Part shown: piece by piece, positions 4,665 through 8,141 of the stretch | How positions within the stretch are numbered: position 1 is the stretch's first letter | Layout: each line of letters opens with the position of its first letter | Assembly (NCBI GenBank): GCA_023228745.1 | Contig: JALOAP010000117.1 | Span: forward strand, 1 to 8,141 | Source of the DNA: Dehalococcoidia bacterium | GTDB taxonomy: Bacteria; Chloroflexota; Dehalococcoidia; Tepidiformales; Tepidiformaceae | Length of the DNA stretch: 8,141 nt | Direction of reading: 5' to 3' | The notes under the pieces: generated by a model | What the model saw: only the letters and a program-made list of their open reading frames with translations | Told to the model about the DNA's origin: nothing | The model's database searches: none | Program-made: the position numbers and the translations under genes

Positions 4665-5729
4665 ATGACTGCTCAACATGCCGTGAGCCACGACGATGTT
4701 ATGGCTGCGCTCGCGACCGTGAACGACCCCGAACTTCACGCCAGTATCGTCCGCCTCGGCATGGTCAAAGAGGTCGTCGTCGACGGCGATAAGGTCACGA
4801 TCGACTTCGAACTCACCACGCCAGCCTGTCCTCTCCGCGAAACCATCGACCACGACATTCGCGCCGCCCTCGAACCCCTCGGCATCGCCGATATCCAGAT
4901 CGAATGGGGCGCGCGTGTCCTCGCTTCCAACCCCAAGGAAGGGCAGAAGCCGGTTGCCGGCGTCCGCAACATCATCGCCGTCGCATCCAACAAGGGCGGC
5001 GTCGGGAAGTCCACGGTCGCGAGCAATCTCGCGATCGCCCTTGCGCGCGCTGGCGCGAGTGTGGGCATCATCGATGCCGACATCACCGGGCCCAACCTCC
5101 CCACGATGTTCGGGCTCGAGCAGGGCTTCCAGAAGGAAAGCACCGGCGGCCTCCGCCCCGCGGAGCGCTTCGGCGTACAGGTCGTCTCTATCGGCTTCCT
5201 GCTTCCCAAGGGAACACCGGTGGTCTGGCGCGGCCCCATGATCGGCAGTGCCGTCCGCCAGCTCCTCCACGATGTCCCCTGGGACGACCTCGACTACCTC
5301 ATCATCGACCTTCCACCCGGCACCAGCGACGCTTCCATGAGCATGGCCCAGGACGCCCCCGTTGCCGGCGTGGTTATCGTATCCACCCCCCAGGAAGTCT
5401 CCACCGAAGACGCGATGAAAGCCGTCGCCATGTTCGAAAAGCTCGACGTGCCCGTATTCGGCATGATCGAGAACATGAGCTACTTCGTTGCCCCCGATAC
5501 GGGTACGCGCTACGACATTTTCGGCCACGGCGGCGCCCAAAAGGCAGCGGATGAACTCGGCATCGACTTCCTCGGGGAAATTCCCATCGAGCCTGCCATC
5601 CGTGAAGGCGCCGACAAGGGCGTACCCGTGGTGGAGGGCTTCCCAGACTCCGAAACGGCGAAGGCCTTCGAACGCATCGCCGGACAGGTGGCGGCCCGAA
5701 TTAGTGTTCTCCAAAGGATGGGCGTCTAG
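4665..5729 (+). CDS. mrp: Mrp/NBP35-family iron-sulfur carrier P-loop ATPase with DUF59 domain
   Basis: A 354-residue cytosolic protein of the Mrp/ApbC group, dimeric ATPases that hold and deliver Fe-S clusters to apo-proteins. An N-terminal DUF59/MIP18 domain (about 8-85) has DPEL (21-24) and the TTPACPL segment (51-57) with C55. The ParA/MinD-type ATPase follows: deviant Walker A NKGGVGKST (109-117), IIDADITGPNLP (135-146), WRGPM (188-192) and DLPPGTSD (215-222). The length is normal for DUF59-Mrp fusions. In the segment that usually reads MSxFxCPxCG, this protein has MSYFVAPDTG (271-280), so the C-terminal CxxC cluster-bridging pair is absent and cluster handling may rely on C55 or differ altogether. 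ATG 4665 is chosen because it directly precedes the DUF59 domain, with AAAGG 11 nt upstream; the extension to GTG 4569 is Arg/Pro-rich and implausible. The gene heads a tight set with the NYN gene 3 bp downstream. Confidence 0.95.
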   Translation: MTAQHAVSHDDVMAALATVNDPELHASIVRLGMVKEVVVDGDKVTIDFELTTPACPLRETIDHDIRAALEPLGIADIQIEWGARVLASNPKEGQKPVAGVRNIIAVASNKGGVGKSTVASNLAIALARAGASVGIIDADITGPNLPTMFGLEQGFQKESTGGLRPAERFGVQVVSIGFLLPKGTPVVWRGPMIGSAVRQLLHDVPWDDLDYLIIDLPPGTSDASMSMAQDAPVAGVVIVSTPQEVSTEDAMKAVAMFEKLDVPVFGMIENMSYFVAPDTGTRYDIFGHGGAQKAADELGIDFLGEIPIEPAIREGADKGVPVVEGFPDSETAKAFERIAGQVAARISVLQRMGV

Positions 5730-5732
5730 AAC

Positions 5733-6812
5733 TTGGTCCTGAATATTTTTCCCCGGCGGACAGAGCCGGCCGAACCGGCCCCCGCCCAGCAACGAGAAAC
5801 GCTCCCCGAGCCCTCACCAGAGGCGCTCGATGAGCCATCCAAGCGCACCCGCCGCGGCACCCGAGGGGGCCGCGGCCGGTCACGCGCGACAACGGCGGAA
5901 ACGCCTGAGGTTGAAGACATCGAAACTCCCCAGGCCCCTGCGGCCGAAGAGCCAACTGCAGAGGCCGAAGAAGCGCCAACGCCACCCGAAAAAAAGCCAG
6001 CCCCCCGACGGCGCACCACCGCTCGCAAGCCTGTAGAGGCCGGCTCAGCAGCGGACAAGGAAACCAAAGCGCCCGAAGCGGCCACCAGGCCAGCGAAGGC
6101 GGCGGCTGAAGCCCCAGGTGATGAGGAGTCCGCACGCCCCGCCAGGACGCGTGCACGCCAGGCAAAGCCAGCTACTGATGCACCCGCGGCAGCCGATGGC
6201 ACCGCTGCCATCCTGAAGGCACTCGAACAGCAGAGCCGTCAGTTTGAGCAGCTCGTGAAGGCACACGAAGCGCTCGCCAAGCAGCTCTCCGAAATGCCCT
6301 CCGGCTCCGCTGCACCAGCCCGCCTCCCCCGCGTCGGCGTCTTCGTCGACGCAGCGAACATCGAGCTCGCGTGTGACCGCCTCCGCGCCCGTTTCGATTG
6401 GGGCAAGGTCCTTGGCATCCTCACGAAAGATCGCCAGCTCGTCCGCGCACTCGCATACTCCCCCGTGCACGACGACCCGAATGTAAGCATGGAGACGCAG
6501 CGCTTTGCCGAGCCCTTCCTCGATAAGGGCTTCAAAGTCGTCACCAAGCCCCTCAAGCGCTTCTCCGATGGCACCATCAAGGCGAACACCGACATCGAGA
6601 TGGCCCTCGACGTGGTCGCCATGCTCGACCGGCTCGATGTTGTCTGCCTCGTCACCGGGGACGGCGACTTCCAGCCACTCGTTGAGCACGTCCAGCGCCA
6701 CGGAGTTCGCTGCGAAGTTGTCGCCGTCGGCTCCAGCACCGCGGGCAACCTTCGCCACGCTGCCGATGCCTACATCGACCTCGGGCAACGCATCAAGGAG
6801 ATCAAGGCCTGA
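5733..6812 (+). CDS. NYN-domain (LabA/DUF88-like) putative ribonuclease with long disordered N-terminus
   Basis: A 359-residue protein. Residues 1-157 are low-complexity, rich in Glu, Ala, Pro, Lys and Arg, with an RG-rich patch at 37-52 (KRTRRGTRGGRGRSRA) and further basic clusters at 88-99 and 135-146; this fits a disordered RNA-binding tail. Residues 158-188 form a likely coiled coil (LKALEQQSRQFEQLVKAHEA and on). The NYN/PIN-like domain covers 200-359, with acidic residues expected for metal binding: D206 (VFVDAANI), D287 and D293 (NTDIEMALDVV), D310 and D312 (VTGDGDF). NYN domains are PIN-fold proteins, many of them metal-dependent RNases; the substrate here is unknown. The start is TTG 5733, 3 bp after the mrp stop, with AGGATGGG in the end of mrp as a distant ribosome site; no other Met, Val or Leu start codon fits better. 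It is probably co-expressed with mrp. Confidence 0.88.
   Translation: MVLNIFPRRTEPAEPAPAQQRETLPEPSPEALDEPSKRTRRGTRGGRGRSRATTAETPEVEDIETPQAPAAEEPTAEAEEAPTPPEKKPAPRRRTTARKPVEAGSAADKETKAPEAATRPAKAAAEAPGDEESARPARTRARQAKPATDAPAAADGTAAILKALEQQSRQFEQLVKAHEALAKQLSEMPSGSAAPARLPRVGVFVDAANIELACDRLRARFDWGKVLGILTKDRQLVRALAYSPVHDDPNVSMETQRFAEPFLDKGFKVVTKPLKRFSDGTIKANTDIEMALDVVAMLDRLDVVCLVTGDGDFQPLVEHVQRHGVRCEVVAVGSSTAGNLRHAADAYIDLGQRIKEIKA
6795..6800 (+). promoter_or_regulatory. Ribosome binding site supporting a CTG start
   Basis: AAGGAG, inside the last codons of the NYN gene, is 8 nt before CTG 6809. It is 41 nt from GTG 6842, too far to serve that codon, and nothing purine-rich precedes GTG 6842. Confidence 0.5.
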
Positions 6813-7333
6813 GCAGCCTCCGGTTCCTCGTCGCTCTGCTCGTGTTGCCCGCCCTGCCGGTGCTCCTGGTGGCGTGTGGCAGCAACGATAACGACGACGA
6901 ACCGCCTGGAGACGACGGCAGCCCGCGAACGGCGGTGCTGCCGTCCGCCTTCATTCGCTACGAACCCGGTGATGCCATCGAACTCATGCCGGGAACGCAC
7001 TGCTGGGACAGCAACTGCGTGGATATGGCCGGCCCCCTGACGCAGGTGGAGCCGCTGGAGCTCTACGCTGGCGAGCCGATCGCCTTCTCGTTCGAAGCCG
7101 GCATCCCAGGAGACTTCGTCGTGAATTGGACCAGCGCGCCGCCCACTGCCCCAGCACCCGAGGGCGGTGTCCGCGTCTGGGCAGGGCTCAACATCGCCGA
7201 CACCGCTCACGTCGGCACCACAGTGCCATCACGCACCGGGCGCTATGTCATAACGGTCTTCGCACAGTGGCCGGGACAGGGCGACATTCTCTACGCGCTC
7301 TACGTGGACATCGCGCCGCCGCCCGGAGGCTAG
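6809..7333 (+). CDS. Secreted lipoprotein, probable CTG start
   Basis: Read from CTG 6809, this is a 174-residue lipoprotein. It has a signal peptide with an Arg in the n-region (LSSLRFLVALLVLPALPVLL), lipobox LVAC with the lipidated C23, then an acidic Asp/Glu/Asn/Gly linker (about 25-38). The mature part is probably beta-rich, with a close Cys pair (HCWDSNC, a possible disulfide), the stretch LELYAGEPIAFSFEAG and a final GRYVITVFAQWPGQGDILYALYVDI strand pair resembling an Ig-like sandwich edge. I do not recognise a named family. The CTG overlaps the NYN stop as CTGA and has AAGGAG 8 nt upstream. The conservative alternative is GTG 6842 (163 residues), which leaves a signal peptide with no positive charge and no ribosome site. 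It is the last gene of the mrp set, anchored outside the cytoplasmic membrane. Confidence 0.8.
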   Translation: MSSLRFLVALLVLPALPVLLVACGSNDNDDEPPGDDGSPRTAVLPSAFIRYEPGDAIELMPGTHCWDSNCVDMAGPLTQVEPLELYAGEPIAFSFEAGIPGDFVVNWTSAPPTAPAPEGGVRVWAGLNIADTAHVGTTVPSRTGRYVITVFAQWPGQGDILYALYVDIAPPPGG

Positions 7334-7536
7334 CAACCCGCGCGCTCCTTCGACATTGGCCGCTCGCCCGCACCCGGTCCCGGGTAGGGCAGGCCGTCGA
7401 AGGCCCAGGCTACCACCCCCGTCAGCGGTGCGCGGAGCTGCGCGATTGCTTCCGCGTCGGCGGCAATGGCCCGTCCCAGCGCCTCAACCCGCGCGTACAA
7501 CCCGGCAATATCCGGCGGCGATTCCATCTTCCCCAT
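7330..7536 (-). CDS. Small hypothetical protein
   Basis: A 68-residue ORF with codons matching the local high third-position GC. Residues 10-37 make a plausible amphipathic helix (IAGLYARVEALGRAIAADAE and on), followed by a Pro/Gly-rich tail. Two starts are possible: ATG 7536, with AGAGG 3 nt upstream, or ATG 7527, preceded by GGGGA. I do not recognise it, and it has no signal peptide, membrane segment or motif. It follows the minus-strand regulator with a 58-bp gap and may be its operon partner. Its TAG shares the palindrome CTAG (7330-7333) with the stop of the convergent lipoprotein gene. A chance ORF in an otherwise empty gap is the alternative. Confidence 0.5.
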   Translation of the reverse strand: MGKMESPPDIAGLYARVEALGRAIAADAEAIAQLRAPLTGVVAWAFDGLPYPGPGAGERPMSKERAGC

Positions 7537-7594
7537 ATGCCTCTATATCGGCCGCTAGCCACGTTATCCTCAGGGGGCACCACCTCCCAGTGCG

Positions 7595-8141
7595 TTACGC
7601 GGGAATACGCTTGTCATCACCGTCCGGCTGCAGCATGTAGCCGATCCCGGCGATTGTACGAATAACCCGGGGCTGCGAGGGGTTGTCCTCCAGCTTGTGC
7701 CGCAGCCGCGATACCCACACGCGCAAGTGGTGCACCTGCCCCGCGTAGCCCGGCCCCCACACCTTCCCGAGCAGTTCTTCCGCGTCAACCACCCGCCCCG
7801 GGTTTTCCGCAAGATAGCGGAGCACATGCCACTCGGTCGCCGTGAGGCGCACCAGGCAACCATCGCGCAACACAAGGCCCCGCACGAGGTCGATTTCCAA
7901 CGATCCAGCGTGGAGCACCGGCTGCAACGGCTGGCGCCACCGCCGCAGGATGGCACGAATGCGGCTCCCCAGTTCAGCCACGTTGAACGGCTTGGTTACG
8001 TAGTCATCCGCGCCCAGCTCCAGCCCGCGGACACGCTCCTCCACTCGCTCATGGTCGCCCAGCAACACGACCGGGAGCCGCCGCCCTCGCTTGATCCTCC
8101 GCATGAGCTCCAGCCCGTTCGTCCCGGGCAGCGACTGTCCC
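7595..8141 (-). CDS. KdpE-like OmpR-family response regulator, 5' end beyond window
   Basis: The visible 181 residues (open to the window end) cover the second half of a receiver and a complete winged helix. In visible numbering, the receiver part has the LPGTNGLEL turn (4-12), PVVLLGDHE (23-31), and DDYVTKPF with the conserved K50. The DNA-binding domain spans about 77-172: LTATEWHVLRYLAENPGRVV, then LLGKVWGPGYAGQVHHLRVW, then SRLRHKLE, with wing GIGYML; the VWGP and HxLRV pattern is close to KdpE. A KdpE-style role in potassium or osmotic control is only suggestive, as no kdp genes are visible. Aligned by the usual spacing, the phosphoacceptor site falls on G1 and the switch Thr/Ser on G28, so this receiver may also be degenerate; the evidence is at the window edge. 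Two-base gaps or an insertion could change that reading. Confidence 0.9.
   Translation of the reverse strand, partial: GQSLPGTNGLELMRRIKRGRRLPVVLLGDHERVEERVRGLELGADDYVTKPFNVAELGSRIRAILRRWRQPLQPVLHAGSLEIDLVRGLVLRDGCLVRLTATEWHVLRYLAENPGRVVDAEELLGKVWGPGYAGQVHHLRVWVSRLRHKLEDNPSQPRVIRTIAGIGYMLQPDGDDKRIPA

Noticed and set aside
4379..4666. 96-residue N-terminal extension of the zinc-ribbon protein
   Set aside because: It is translated through the two perfect leader hairpins, has unlikely composition, and the strongest ribosome site is just before ATG 4378.
4401..5792. 463-residue minus-strand ORF opposite mrp
   Set aside because: It is antisense to a clear Mrp ATPase and shows low-complexity Gly/Asp/Glu-rich sequence typical of the reverse of GC-rich coding DNA.
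6045..6788. 247-residue minus-strand ORF opposite the NYN gene
   Set aside because: It is a shadow of the NYN domain; the catalytic motifs are on the plus strand.
1..8141. CRISPR array, insertion sequence or prophage attachment site
   Set aside because: No regularly spaced repeats, transposase, terminal inverted repeats or duplicated tRNA 3' end were seen.

Overview
This is a GC-rich bacterial window. Codons end mostly in C or G, and genes are packed on both strands with short operon-like gaps. The gene set is four OmpR/PhoB-type regulators, a WecG/TagA glycosyltransferase, a DUF59-Mrp ATPase, a LabA-like NYN protein, a small CxxH/CxxC zinc-ribbon protein and a tRNA-Ser with encoded CCA. It resembles what I know of high-GC Chloroflexota (Dehalococcoidia or Tepidiforma-like) or Actinobacteria. 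That placement is inference from protein style only; no marker gene here settles it.

Region 1 (1-2231, +): the 3' part of a canonical response regulator (D, S and K of the receiver all visible) is followed 2 bp later by a second regulator whose receiver has lost the phosphoacceptor Asp and the Lys. A perfect 11-bp hairpin separates them from a WecG/TagA/CpsF-type glycosyltransferase. Region 2 (2232-3352, +): a 335-bp gene-free gap holds spaced direct repeats, a 16-bp perfect palindrome and a possible 22-codon upstream ORF. It leads to a third regulator, again with a degenerate receiver and an intact DNA-binding domain.

Region 3 (3353-4378): a small terminator-like hairpin, a small hypothetical helical protein, a 13-bp tandem repeat, tRNA-Ser(UGA), a bidirectional terminator-like hairpin, and a minus-strand gene for a 74-residue zinc-ribbon protein. 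The leader of that gene contains two back-to-back hairpins, each with a 7-bp stem and 7-nt loop. Region 4 (4665-7333, +): a compact, probably co-transcribed set of mrp (Fe-S carrier ATPase), a NYN-domain putative ribonuclease with a long disordered basic/acidic N-terminus, and a lipoprotein that probably starts at a CTG overlapping the previous stop codon.

Region 5 (7330-8141, -): a small hypothetical ORF, and a fourth, KdpE-like OmpR-family regulator cut by the window end. In this regulator the expected Asp and Thr/Ser positions both align with Gly.

The main theme is signalling: four winged-helix regulators and no histidine kinase in 8 kb. Only one receiver looks able to accept phosphate, which suggests that the others respond to something else or act through dimerisation and regulator concentration. 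The most distinctive small-scale structures are the paired-hairpin leader of the zinc-ribbon gene and the operator-like repeats in the 2232-2566 gap.
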